Assembly: GCA_028275345.1 (NCBI GenBank)
Contig: JAPWUV010000004.1
Span: forward strand, 62,001-126,000
Direction: 5' to 3'
Length of the DNA stretch: 64,000 nucleotides
Source: a bacterium
GTDB lineage: Bacteria; Zhuqueibacterota; Zhuqueibacteria; Oleimicrobiales; Geothermoviventaceae
In this document: positions 17,434-26,339 of the stretch, in pieces
How the letters are laid out: the number at the start of each line of letters is the position of its first letter
How positions within the stretch are numbered: position 1 is the stretch's first letter
Program-made: the position numbers and the translations under genes
Notes under the pieces: generated by a model
What the model was told of the DNA's origin: nothing
The model's database searches: none
The model's input: only the letters and a program-made list of their open reading frames with translations

Positions 17434-18786
17434 ATGCGCAAAGAGATCACGCGGCGAGAATTCCTCCGCCGCAGCACAGCGACGGGCATGGTGGTGACGC
17501 TGGGTCCGCATCTGGTCGCTCCCCAGCAGCCGCAGGGCAGAACGGGTCCAAACGATGCCATCACCGTGGGGATCATTGGCAGCGGGGCCAGGGGCCAAGA
17601 GCTTATGGAAGCCATCATGAAGATCCCCGGAACGGAGATCGTCGCTGTCTGCGACGCGTACAAGGGGCGGGTACGGCGGGCGATTGAACGCACGAAAGGA
17701 CGAGCCAAGGATTACGGCCATTACCGGAAGATCCTGGACGACAAGAGCATCGACGTCGTGGTCATCGCCACCCCTGATCATTGGCATGCGAGGCAGGCCA
17801 TCGAAGCCATGCAGGCGGGAAAGGATGTGTATATCGAGAAGCCGCTGACGTACACCATCGATGAGGGGGTCGAAATCGTGAAGGTGGCGAAGAGCACGGG
17901 ACGCATCCTGCAGGTTGGCAGCAATCCCATGAGCTCGGCCATCCAGCAGAAGGCAAAAGAGATCGTGGCGTCGGGCCGACTGGGCCAGATCACCATGATC
18001 CGCGCTTACTACAATCGAAACACAGCAAGCGGCGCCTGGATCTATCCCATCCCCCCTGACGCTTCGCCCGAGACGGTGGATTGGGAGATGTTCCTGGGTC
18101 CGGCTCCGAAACGGCCTTTCAGCCTGGAGCGATTCTTCCGCTGGCGGTGCTATTGGGATTACTCCGGCGGGATTCCCACGGACCTGTTCGTTCATCTGTG
18201 CACATCGATCCACTACGTCATGGGTGCCAAAATGGCCAGCAGCGCCATGGCAGTAGGCGCGCTCTACCGGTGGAAGGAAAGCCGGGAAGTGCCCGACACG
18301 GTGAACGCGGTGCTCGTGTATCCCGAGGGGTTCATGGTAAATATGAGCACGACTTTCAACAACCAAAGACTGGGAGGAAGCGGCTTCCAGATCCTGGGAA
18401 CGGAGGGCAGTCTGGAAGTAGCCGGGGGTGAAATCCGTTTCTACCCCGAGATTGTGCACGAGGACAATGGCTGGGTGGTGCGCAGCTGGCCGCGCGAGCT
18501 GGAGGAGGCTTACTACAGCGATCCGAAGATCCTCGCCATGGAACGTCCGGAAACGCAGCCTCCGCAAATCCTTGAGGCAGGAGAGGTCTATCGGGAGGAG
18601 GGGATCGACTCCACGCTGGTGCACATGCAGCGTTTCTTCGAGAGCGTCCGCACGCGGAAGCCGCCGGTTCAGGATGCGCTGATGGGGCACCGGGCTGCGG
18701 CGTGCGCGCACATGGTTAATCTGTCCATCAAGACGGGGAAGATCGTCTACTGGGATTTCGAGCAGGAGAACGTCAAGAAAGGCTGA
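17434..18786 (+). CDS. Tat-exported Gfo/Idh/MocA family oxidoreductase
   Basis: 450 aa. The N-terminus carries a twin-arginine signal (TRREFLRRSTATGM), so the protein is probably exported folded with its cofactor. After about residue 42 comes the Rossmann fold (ITVGIIGSGARGQELM), then DVVVIATPDHWHARQAIEAMQAGKDVYIEKPLT with the EKP motif of NAD(P)-dependent Gfo/Idh dehydrogenases. The C-terminal alpha/beta domain includes WRCYWDYSGGIPTDLFVHL. Exported members are common in Planctomycetes, Bacteroidota and related groups and are linked to sugar degradation. Confidence 0.88.
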   Translation: MRKEITRREFLRRSTATGMVVTLGPHLVAPQQPQGRTGPNDAITVGIIGSGARGQELMEAIMKIPGTEIVAVCDAYKGRVRRAIERTKGRAKDYGHYRKILDDKSIDVVVIATPDHWHARQAIEAMQAGKDVYIEKPLTYTIDEGVEIVKVAKSTGRILQVGSNPMSSAIQQKAKEIVASGRLGQITMIRAYYNRNTASGAWIYPIPPDASPETVDWEMFLGPAPKRPFSLERFFRWRCYWDYSGGIPTDLFVHLCTSIHYVMGAKMASSAMAVGALYRWKESREVPDTVNAVLVYPEGFMVNMSTTFNNQRLGGSGFQILGTEGSLEVAGGEIRFYPEIVHEDNGWVVRSWPRELEEAYYSDPKILAMERPETQPPQILEAGEVYREEGIDSTLVHMQRFFESVRTRKPPVQDALMGHRAAACAHMVNLSIKTGKIVYWDFEQENVKKG

Positions 18787-18832
18787 GCAGAAACCGCCGT
18801 ATCACGACGACGCGCCCCCCGGGCCCCTCGAC

Positions 18833-19621
18833 CTAGCCTAAGGCGACGTCCAGGGAGAGCATCACCAGCACGCCGAGCATGGTCCCGAGGGTGGCGATGC
18901 GCTCATTGCCGCGGCCGTGGGTCTCGGGGATGATCTCGTCGCTGATGACGTAAAGCATGGCGCCCCCAGCGAAGCCCATGGCGTAGGGGAGAATGGAGCT
19001 TGCGGCGCTGACCGCCCAGGCGCCGAACAAGGCGAGCGGGATTTCCACAAGACCGGCGCGGATGCCGACCAGGCTCGCGTAGAAGCGTTTTCCCATCCCC
19101 GCGCTGAGGGAGGAGAACGAGACGGCCATCCCTTCCGGAATGTTCTGGAATCCGATGGCCATCATCAAGATGAAGGCGTTGGAGAGATTGCCGGAACCGA
19201 ATCCCACGCCGACCGCCAGCCCCTCGGGCGCGTTGTGCAACGTGATCGCGATGATGAAGAGCCAGACAGCCCGGATCCGATCGGTGTGAGGCCCCTCCTC
19301 GCCCGAAATGATGTGCAAATGGGGGATCAGATGGTCAGCCAGGTCTAGGAAGAGTCCGCCCAGTCCGATCCCGAGGATCACCGGGAGAAGCCCGCCGCGC
19401 TCGATCCCCGGGAGGATCAGGCTGGTGAAGCTGGCCGTGAGCATCACTCCCGCAGCGAAGCCGAGCAGCGCGTCAAGGGTCCTTTGCGTCGGCCGGCGGA
19501 CGACGAGGACGGAAAGCGCCCCCATCGTGTTCAGCAGGGTAATAATTAGCCCACCGATGAGACCGTTCAGAACGGGATTTGTCCCCACATGATCGACGAA
19601 CCAAATCTTCAGCCCTTCCAC
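18833..19621 (-). CDS. ZIP-family divalent metal transporter
   Basis: 262 aa with eight predicted membrane helices. Two signature helices carry the metal-binding motifs HNAPEG and QNIPEG, and DHLIPHLHIISGEEGPHTD forms the histidine-rich variable loop. This matches ZupT-like ZIP proteins that take up zinc, iron or manganese. It is convergent with the Gfo/Idh gene and separated from rhaB by about 190 bp, so it is probably its own unit. Confidence 0.92.
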   Translation of the reverse strand: MEGLKIWFVDHVGTNPVLNGLIGGLIITLLNTMGALSVLVVRRPTQRTLDALLGFAAGVMLTASFTSLILPGIERGGLLPVILGIGLGGLFLDLADHLIPHLHIISGEEGPHTDRIRAVWLFIIAITLHNAPEGLAVGVGFGSGNLSNAFILMMAIGFQNIPEGMAVSFSSLSAGMGKRFYASLVGIRAGLVEIPLALFGAWAVSAASSILPYAMGFAGGAMLYVISDEIIPETHGRGNERIATLGTMLGVLVMLSLDVALG

Positions 19622-19815
19622 CGTGACCTCGCTCCGGCTACCGAGAAGAGAACGTCGCCTTTCCGTTGAGCAGTGCGGAATCTCCCCCCACGCCTACCCC
19701 TCCGCGATCCTCGCCAATGGGCCGGACGCTCGCCGATTGGGAAGGAGGGACTTTCCTGCCCCCGGGTCTCCTCTCCCCCCTCTGGCCAAGCCGGAGGTGA
19801 AGGCCGACCGCGTGT

Positions 19816-21297
19816 TCAGCCACTCCCTGCCGCTTCGTACTTCCGCTCGATGGCGCGGTAGCGTTCGTAGGCTTCTTGCCAGCTCGCGGGCTCGCGGGGT
19901 TCGTAGACCACAAGCTGCATCGATCGGCGCAGCAGCTCCCTGCCTTCTTCGATTCCTTTGAGCTCGCCATCCGCGATGGCTTGCACCAGGATGTTGCCGC
20001 AGGCTGTGGCCTCGGACGGTCCGGCCAGCACGGTCACGTTGAGCGCATCGGCGGTGAATTGGTTCAAGAGCCGGTTCTTGCTGCCGCCTCCCACCACATG
20101 CAGGCGAGCGGGTCTCCGTCCGAGGAGCTTGCCGATCGAGTCGAAGACGGTGCGGTAGCGCAGGGCCAGGCTCTCGAGGATGCAACGCGTGAAGGCGCCT
20201 TCATCCTCGGGCGGATCCTGCCCCGTCTCGCGGCAGAAGCGCCGGATGGCTTCGGGCATGTCGCCTGGCGCGAGGAAGGAGGGATGATCTGGATAGACAA
20301 AGCAGCGGAAGGGTTGGGCGCGCTCCGCCAGGCTCACCAGTTCCTCGTAGCTGTGACGGTCGCCCCAAATACGCCGGCATTCCTGCAAGAGCCACAGGCC
20401 GCTGATGTTCTTCAGGAAGCGGATGGAGCCGTAGACTCCGGCTTCATTGGTGAAGTTTAGCTCCCGGGCCTCGGGGCTGATCAGTGGCTCGGGTAGCTCG
20501 ACGCCCATGAGCGACCACGTCCCCGAGCTGAGGTAGGCCCAGTCGGCGCCGGATGCAGGCACAGCCGCCACTGCGCACGCCGTGTCGTGCCCAGCTGTTG
20601 CCACCACTCGCTCCGCCTTCAGGCCGGTTTCCCGAGACACCTCCTCGCTGAGGGGTCCCAAGATGTGGCCGGAGGGGATCAGCTCCGTCAGAATGTGCCG
20701 CGGCAAGCCCAGGGCATTGCAGATCTCGTCGCTCCATTGCCGCTTGCGCGCGTCCAGCACCTGCGAGGTCGAGGCGATGGTGATCTCCGACACTGCCTGC
20801 CCCGTCAGGAAGTAGTTCAACAGATCCGGAAGGAAGAGCAGACGATCGGCAATCTTCAGCCAGGGATGACCCGCCTCGACCATCACGTACAGCTGGAACA
20901 GGGAGTTCAGGGTCATGAGCTGGATGCCGGTGATCTCGTAGAGGCGTTCCCACGACAGCTTTCGGAATACCCTCTCGGGGGCTCCTTCGGTGCGAGGATC
21001 GCGGTAGGCGAAGGGATTGCCGATGAGCGAGCCATCCTTGGCGATGAGCCCGAAATCGACCCCCCATGTATCGATCCCGATGCTGCGAACCCGCTTTCCC
21101 CGAGCCGCGACCTTGCTCAGAGCCTCCAGAATCTCCCGGTAAATGGCCAGGATATCCCAGTAAAGGTTCCCCCGGAGCCATACCGGGCGATTGCCGAAGC
21201 GGTGGATCTCCTCCAACTCGAGGTGTCCGTCGCGGATCTCGCCCAGCACGGCTCTTCCGCTCGAAGCCCCGAGGTCGAAGGCGATGTAGCCAGCCAT
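19816..21297 (-). CDS. rhaB: Rhamnulokinase
   Basis: 493 aa from ATG 21297 (GGAGAGGGCGGG site); an in-frame start 42 bp upstream lacks one. It belongs to the FGGY carbohydrate kinase family and would phosphorylate L-rhamnulose. Typical elements: YIAFDLGASSGRAVLGE at the N-terminus, WGVDFGLIAKDG, AGHDTACAVAAVPA, YLSSGTWSLMGVE and the ATP-site glycines VVGGGSKNRLLNQFTADAL. No rhaA or rhaD lies nearby, and related kinases (fuculo- or other FGGY) remain possible. It follows comF by 112 bp. Confidence 0.85.
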   Translation of the reverse strand: MAGYIAFDLGASSGRAVLGEIRDGHLELEEIHRFGNRPVWLRGNLYWDILAIYREILEALSKVAARGKRVRSIGIDTWGVDFGLIAKDGSLIGNPFAYRDPRTEGAPERVFRKLSWERLYEITGIQLMTLNSLFQLYVMVEAGHPWLKIADRLLFLPDLLNYFLTGQAVSEITIASTSQVLDARKRQWSDEICNALGLPRHILTELIPSGHILGPLSEEVSRETGLKAERVVATAGHDTACAVAAVPASGADWAYLSSGTWSLMGVELPEPLISPEARELNFTNEAGVYGSIRFLKNISGLWLLQECRRIWGDRHSYEELVSLAERAQPFRCFVYPDHPSFLAPGDMPEAIRRFCRETGQDPPEDEGAFTRCILESLALRYRTVFDSIGKLLGRRPARLHVVGGGSKNRLLNQFTADALNVTVLAGPSEATACGNILVQAIADGELKGIEEGRELLRRSMQLVVYEPREPASWQEAYERYRAIERKYEAAGSG

Positions 21298-21409
21298 CCC
21301 GCCCTCTCCTTGACGATCGCAGGTGATCCCGTCATGCAAAAGCGCTTGTGGAGTTGATCCGGATCTCCGTGCCGGAGCGGCAAGCGGCGGAGGGGCGCCA
21401 GCGCTTCTC

Positions 21410-22102
21410 CTAGGCCGCGGCCACGGTGACCAGCATGACCTCTGCAGCTCCAGCTTCCAACAGGACCCGGCTGCACTCGTTTGCGGTGGCGCCTGTGGTC
21501 ACGACGTCGTCCACGAGGATGCATCGCTTCCCCTGCACCGCCTCCCTTCGCCGCACCACAAAGGCGCCGCGGACGTTCTCCGCCCGTTCCTCCCGGCTCA
21601 GGGTCGCTTGCGAGCGCGTGGGACGCACGCGGGCCAGCGCCTCGGCCACAAGAGACCAGCCGATCTCCCGCGCCAACTCCTGGGCCAACAGCTCGCTTTG
21701 ATTGTATCCTCGCTCCCGTTTGCGGGCTCGATGGAGCGGCACAGGAACGATGATCCCGCGCTCCCCGCGGAACCGATGGGAGCAAGCGCACGCAACTCTC
21801 CGCCCCATGACTCGGGCCAGCCCCGGCCGGTTCCGGTATTTCATCAGGTGGATCAGCCGCTCCACCTCTGGGCTGTAGGCCCAAAGGCTGAAGCGGGCGG
21901 AGAAGCGCGCGGGAGGGCCTTGGAAGTCGGAATCTTCCCCCCGCAGCCACTGTGGCTCAGCCGGCGGAAGCGCCTCCCAGCAGTCCGCGCACACAAGATC
22001 CCGCCCCCGCCCGAGGCGTCGCTCGCAAAGAAGGCAGTACGGGTAGAATGCGAAAGCTTCCACCGCCGCAATGAGGACGTCGCCGAGCGCCCGGATGCCC
22101 AT
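21410..22102 (-). CDS. ComF-family phosphoribosyltransferase-like protein
   Basis: 230 aa. The N-terminal zinc ribbon (CLLCERRLGRGRDLVCADCW) is followed by HLMKYRNRPGLARVMGR, VPLHRARKRERGYNQSELLA and the PRPP-binding motif CILVDDVVTTGATANE. ComF proteins take part in natural transformation in competent bacteria and are also present in non-competent ones. No other competence gene is in the window. It begins 15 bp after the barrel-protein gene, so it shares that transcript. Confidence 0.9.
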   Translation of the reverse strand: MGIRALGDVLIAAVEAFAFYPYCLLCERRLGRGRDLVCADCWEALPPAEPQWLRGEDSDFQGPPARFSARFSLWAYSPEVERLIHLMKYRNRPGLARVMGRRVACACSHRFRGERGIIVPVPLHRARKRERGYNQSELLAQELAREIGWSLVAEALARVRPTRSQATLSREERAENVRGAFVVRRREAVQGKRCILVDDVVTTGATANECSRVLLEAGAAEVMLVTVAAA

Positions 22103-22117
22103 CGTGGTTCGGACAGC

Positions 22118-23398
22118 CTACTTCCAACTGTAGACGAAGCTCAGGCGCGGTTCGACGCGCTCCTGCGTCTCGTACCGACGGGTGTTGCTGTTGTAGACGA
22201 AGTTCCAGATGTAATCCACATAGGCAATGAGGTACGGACGGATCTTGTACCCCAGCCCCACGCGAGCGATGCTGCGGTCGTCCAGCACAAACAGATCTTT
22301 GAACTTTTCCACCTGGCTCTTCTCGTAGCTGGCGTGAGCCGCGATGCTGGGAATGGCGTTCGGAGCCTCGGCCCCCAGGTGGAGGATCCCGCTACGCGGA
22401 TGGTCGTCCAGCCGGACAAAATTGCCAACCAAACGGATCGATCCGAGTACGTTGCCGGCAAGCTCGCCGAAGATCCCTTTGGTTTCCTCCTGGATCTGAT
22501 TCAGTCCATCGTACTTGTGGAATCCCGTCGCTGGGTTGTAGCGGTCCACTTCGTAGAACGCGTTGAAAAAGCCGGCTTCGAACCTCTTGCCGAGCCAGCG
22601 GCGTTCCAGGCGGGCATACAGTTGGGCCAGATTGGCCGGGAGCCTGACTTCCAGCGCCAGGCCAGCCGCCTGGCCCGATCCGTAATCGACGATCTTGGCG
22701 AAGTCGTAGTACACCATGCTCCGGAAGGAGGAGAAGGCGAGGAGCGGGAGCCCCAAATCGAGGCCGAAAGCCGAAACGCCATCGTCGGTCTTCCGATTGC
22801 CGTCCGGGTCAATGTCGGTGACGTAGGTAACGCCCTGTTCAAGATTCTTCAGGATAGGCACTGACGAGATCATCCGGAGGGGACGCCAGTAGACGCGAGC
22901 CCCCAGAAGTTCCGCCCGCCCGAGGTTGTTGGTCAGGGTCTCGAAGCCGTAGGTGCCGAGGTCCAGGTCGAAGGCCAGGCCGATCTTTCGTTCATCGTAG
23001 CTCGGCGAGTTGGAATAGTAATTCACGATGAACCCGTGCCCGATGCGCGCAGCGTCCTGCGCACCGATCCGCGCGTAGAATGGATCCCCCTTGAACCCAT
23101 ATCGGATGTAGCGCACCAGGCGAAGGTAGTCGTAGCTCTCGTCCCAATCCTTGCTCCGGATGTGTCCCGTGTTGACATCGTACAGCAGGTTCACGTTCAG
23201 TCCCACCCCGATCTTTCCGATGGCGATTTCCGGCTGCACATTGATGGAAAAGTAGGTCTGATTGTCCACCACAGCCAGTCCCGCGCCGCCCATGAAGGTG
23301 CCGCCTTTCTCCGGATTCATGCTGGGACCCATCAGCTGCCCGTAGGCTGGCATCGCCATTAGGAAGAGAGCCGCGAGAACGATCCTTGGGTTACGCAT
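22118..23398 (-). CDS. Secreted protein, probable outer-membrane beta-barrel, unknown function
   Basis: 426 aa from ATG 23398 (AGGAGG site), starting with a Sec signal peptide cleaved about residue 21 (AMPAYGQ). The mature part is rich in alternating polar/aromatic strands (YFSINVQPEIAIGKIGVGLNVNLLYD, RLSFVYSW at the end) and glycine/tyrosine turns, as expected of a 16-18-stranded barrel. It ends in an aromatic-rich strand, W followed by a single K. No named family was recognised. It heads a minus-strand unit with comF and has a near-consensus promoter. Confidence 0.65.
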   Translation of the reverse strand: MRNPRIVLAALFLMAMPAYGQLMGPSMNPEKGGTFMGGAGLAVVDNQTYFSINVQPEIAIGKIGVGLNVNLLYDVNTGHIRSKDWDESYDYLRLVRYIRYGFKGDPFYARIGAQDAARIGHGFIVNYYSNSPSYDERKIGLAFDLDLGTYGFETLTNNLGRAELLGARVYWRPLRMISSVPILKNLEQGVTYVTDIDPDGNRKTDDGVSAFGLDLGLPLLAFSSFRSMVYYDFAKIVDYGSGQAAGLALEVRLPANLAQLYARLERRWLGKRFEAGFFNAFYEVDRYNPATGFHKYDGLNQIQEETKGIFGELAGNVLGSIRLVGNFVRLDDHPRSGILHLGAEAPNAIPSIAAHASYEKSQVEKFKDLFVLDDRSIARVGLGYKIRPYLIAYVDYIWNFVYNSNTRRYETQERVEPRLSFVYSWK

Positions 23399-23453
23399 TG
23401 CTGTCCTCCTGTATTCGCGTCTTCTTGAGACCCCGACCGAACCTTCCGAACGC

Positions 23454-23482
23454 AATTTACACCAGGCCGAAGACAATGTCAA
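23454..23482 (-). promoter_or_regulatory. Sigma70-type promoter for the barrel-protein/comF unit
   Basis: On the minus strand a consensus TTGACA (23482-23477), 17-bp spacer and TAAATT (23459-23454). The expected start site is about 50 bp before the ATG at 23398. Confidence 0.65.
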
Positions 23483-23536
23483 CTCGGCAACGGCCTTCCC
23501 CAACCAGGCTGCCCGGAGGGAACGTGGCGTTCTTCG

Positions 23537-23565
23537 TTGGAAGATCCGCCCGGCAAGCGTATCTT
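23537..23565 (+). promoter_or_regulatory. Candidate promoter for mutM
   Basis: TTGGAA (23537-23542), 17-bp spacer, TATCTT (23560-23565), about 40 bp before the mutM ATG. The same TATCTT -10 form appears before the trp leader. Confidence 0.5.
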
Positions 23566-23604
23566 GGATCGTTTCGAAGTGGATCTTCTGCGGCGGAGGC
23601 CTAC

Positions 23605-24441
23605 ATGCCCGAATTGCCCGAGGTGGAAACGGTTCGCCGCGCATTGGAGCTGCGGATTCGCGGAAAGAGGATCGTATCCACCGAGGTCCGGCACCCACAC
23701 CTACGCCGGACCCTGGACACGAACGCCATCAGCTGCGTGCAGGGTAGGAGCTTTGAGGCGTTTCGACGCCGCGGCAAGTATCTGATCTTGGATCTCTCAG
23801 GGGATGTTTCCCTGGTCGTCCATTTGGGCATGAGCGGCCGACTGCTCCTCTGCAGCTCCGCAGAGGTCTTCGACAAGCACGATCACGTGCGCATAACGAT
23901 GCATGGAGGGTGCGAGCTGCGCTTCCGGGATCCCCGGCGATTTGGGTCGATCGCCGTCTGGTCGACTTCGGAGGTCATGGACCGTCCGCCCCTGGCAGGG
24001 CTGGGGATCGAACCACTCGCCCGCGAATTCACCCCGAGTCGGCTGGAGGAACTCGTCTCTGGCTTGCGACGGCCCATCAAGTTGCTCCTGATGGACCAGA
24101 GCCGCCTGGCCGGGATCGGGAACATCTATGCCAATGAGATTCTGTTTGAGGCGAGGCTTTATCCCTTTGTCCCCGCGGGCCTTCTGCAACCGCGGGAAAT
24201 CCGGAAGCTGCACGCCGCGATTGTACAGACGCTGCGCCGGGCTGTGGAGCGAGGAGGAACGACGATCCGGGACTACTCCGACCCGCTCGGCCAGCCCGGC
24301 TGGTTCCGGCTCGAGCTCGCTGTCTACCAGCGGGCGGGGGAGCCCTGTCCCCGCTGCGGCGCGCTGATACGTCTTGTCCGGACGAGCGGCCGCAGCACGT
24401 ACTTTTGCCCCTCTTGCCAAGCGCCGCCGAACGGAGGCTGA
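23605..24441 (+). CDS. mutM: Formamidopyrimidine-DNA glycosylase
   Basis: 278 aa. The ATG at 23605 is fixed by the obligatory N-terminus MPELPEVETVRR, where the proline after methionine is the catalytic nucleophile. The enzyme removes 8-oxoguanine and related lesions and cleaves the strand. Also visible are the lysine region RRRGKYLILDL, the helix-two-turn-helix MDQSRLAGIGNIYANEILF, and the C-terminal zinc finger CPRC-x16-CPSC with the DNA-binding arginine region. Confidence 0.96.
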   Translation: MPELPEVETVRRALELRIRGKRIVSTEVRHPHLRRTLDTNAISCVQGRSFEAFRRRGKYLILDLSGDVSLVVHLGMSGRLLLCSSAEVFDKHDHVRITMHGGCELRFRDPRRFGSIAVWSTSEVMDRPPLAGLGIEPLAREFTPSRLEELVSGLRRPIKLLLMDQSRLAGIGNIYANEILFEARLYPFVPAGLLQPREIRKLHAAIVQTLRRAVERGGTTIRDYSDPLGQPGWFRLELAVYQRAGEPCPRCGALIRLVRTSGRSTYFCPSCQAPPNGG

Positions 24442-24664
24442 GTTAAGCGTCCGGGACTGGGAGCAGATTTCCCCTGCCGACCGCGTTTGCCTCGAGCGTC
24501 CAGCTGGCGCAAGGGGCGTCCGGAGGGTCGGTGGGGTGTCGGAGGCGGCAGGCGTTGCGGCGGGAGGCGACGGGTATTGGGTGAACTTCGCAGGCCACTT
24601 GTGCGGGGCGAGCCTCTCCCGGAATGCGAGCACCCGCCGTCGGCCGAGAACTTTGCTACCTGCC

Positions 24665-26251
24665 CTAGGCGGACACTTCCTGTTTCCGGACCTTTTCGCC
24701 TTGCGGGGTGAAGCGTTCCTCCCGAGCGGTCGTGACAAAGATCCCCGGTTGCCCTTCCACGGGGCACTTCGCCATGCAGATGCCGCAGCCGATGCAGAGG
24801 TCCTCGACCACGTAGGGGAACTTCACCACGCGAGCTTCCCCAGACGGCAATCGGACCTCACGGACGTCGAAGCGGATCGCCTTCTCCGGCACCGGGCAAT
24901 GTTCCTCGCAGACCAAACAGTCCTCGTTCCGATACCAGGGGATGCATCGGCTCCGGTCGAAGTACGCGGTACCCATCACGACTTGCTGTTTCTCGGGAAG
25001 GCTGAGGCGGGTGATGGCACCGGTCGGGCAAACCTCGCCGCACAGGGTGCAATTGTATTCGCAGTAGCCGTGGCGCATGTCTGCAACCGGCGTCCAGAAC
25101 CCTGCCAGCCCCCGCTCGAGGAACGCCGGCTGTAGGCATGCCCCGGTGGAGGAGCAGATGCGCACGCATTCCAAGCATCGGATGCAGCGGTCGAGGAACT
25201 CCGGTTCCACCAGGGCGCCGGGCGGCCTAAGTTTGCTACTTGCCGACTCACGGGCCACGAAACCCACCGACAGGGCGGCTGCAGCCACCGTTCCGCCCGC
25301 CAGAGAGCCGAGGAAGCGGCGCCGGTCGAGGTCTACGCCAGTGGCAGCCTTGCTTCGTGGGAGCGCGAACCCGTAGCTAATGGCCTTCTCGGGGCATACG
25401 GACACGCACTGCATGCATTCGATGCATTCGCTGGCATTGGTGGTCCGGAAATCATCCTCGATCGCGTTCATCCGGCACATCAACTGGCAAACCCCGCAGT
25501 CGGTGCAAGCCTGGCTCACCTTCCTGCGAGTGAACCGGTACCGACCCACGAGGCCAAGCAACGCTCCCAGCGGGCAGAGGTTCCGGCACCAGAATCTGCG
25601 CGTCACCCTGCCGAGGGCGAGGATGCCCACAAACGCCAGCAAGATGAACGTACTACCCCGTAGGACTGGCTGCTCAGTGGGGAAGCCCAACTCCTGCAGC
25701 TGGTTGTACGCGCGGAAGGTGGCATCCTCAAGAAACGGGATCCGCCCCAAAACCGCAGCCACGACGGCGACGCCCTTGGCCAATACCGGCAGAAATACGG
25801 TGGCAAAGGTACGGGTGAGCAGCGAGATGGGATCAAAGTAACCGGCGAACTGGATTGACAGGAGGCTTCCGGCCAGGATGGCCACCAGGAGGATGAATTT
25901 CCACGATCGAAAGCGGGTGGACTCCCTCTGACGGACTTTGCGCCGGGGTCGTTTGAACCAGCGATCCGTGGCGTCGAGGATGGTCCCGAGCGGACAAATC
26001 CAGCCGCAGAAGAAGCGCCCCAGGAAGACGGTGAGGACCAGGATGATCAACCCCAGGACGGCCGTAGCGACGAAGGTGCGCGCGGCCAGCATCGACACGA
26101 CGGCCGCCAATGGACTTGCGCGCAGGAACAGATCCGAAGGGATCGCCACCTCGTAGGGGTAGACCGCCTGGAAGAACAGGTAGAGGAAGAAGAGGAAGAA
26201 AAGGACTTGCGAAACGCGCCGCGCCGTCCTCAACGAGATTTTCCCGCCCAT
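24665..26251 (-). CDS. Membrane polyferredoxin: NapH-like domain fused to NapG/MauM-like ferredoxin
   Basis: 528 aa. The N-terminal half is NapH-like: membrane helices near residues 13-32, 60-80, 118-136, 150-170 and 200-214, with CGWICPLGT (82-90) and CRNLCPLG (222-229). Two cytoplasmic 4Fe-4S motifs follow (C249-x2-C-x2-C-x3-C and C276-x2-C-x2-C-x3-C). A twin-arginine-like DRRRFLG (309-315) plus hydrophobic stretch then introduces a second ferredoxin region with four more cysteine clusters (356-366, 397-408, 436-452, 486-496). NapH and the Tat-exported NapG are normally separate proteins passing electrons from quinol. DUF362 lies 88 bp upstream on the same strand. Confidence 0.85.
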   Translation of the reverse strand: MGGKISLRTARRVSQVLFFLFFLYLFFQAVYPYEVAIPSDLFLRASPLAAVVSMLAARTFVATAVLGLIILVLTVFLGRFFCGWICPLGTILDATDRWFKRPRRKVRQRESTRFRSWKFILLVAILAGSLLSIQFAGYFDPISLLTRTFATVFLPVLAKGVAVVAAVLGRIPFLEDATFRAYNQLQELGFPTEQPVLRGSTFILLAFVGILALGRVTRRFWCRNLCPLGALLGLVGRYRFTRRKVSQACTDCGVCQLMCRMNAIEDDFRTTNASECIECMQCVSVCPEKAISYGFALPRSKAATGVDLDRRRFLGSLAGGTVAAAALSVGFVARESASSKLRPPGALVEPEFLDRCIRCLECVRICSSTGACLQPAFLERGLAGFWTPVADMRHGYCEYNCTLCGEVCPTGAITRLSLPEKQQVVMGTAYFDRSRCIPWYRNEDCLVCEEHCPVPEKAIRFDVREVRLPSGEARVVKFPYVVEDLCIGCGICMAKCPVEGQPGIFVTTAREERFTPQGEKVRKQEVSA

Positions 26252-26339
26252 TCCCCGATCCGTACCTGAACCTGCCTTATGCGTCCCCGGCCCAGAGGAG
26301 TCCGTTCGCGATGATCCTTCGCAGCACCTTTGCGGTCCG

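Noticed and set aside
21298-21339. Upstream extension of rhaB by 14 residues
   Set aside because: The extension has no similarity to FGGY kinases and lacks a ribosome site, whereas the internal ATG at 21297 has a strong one.
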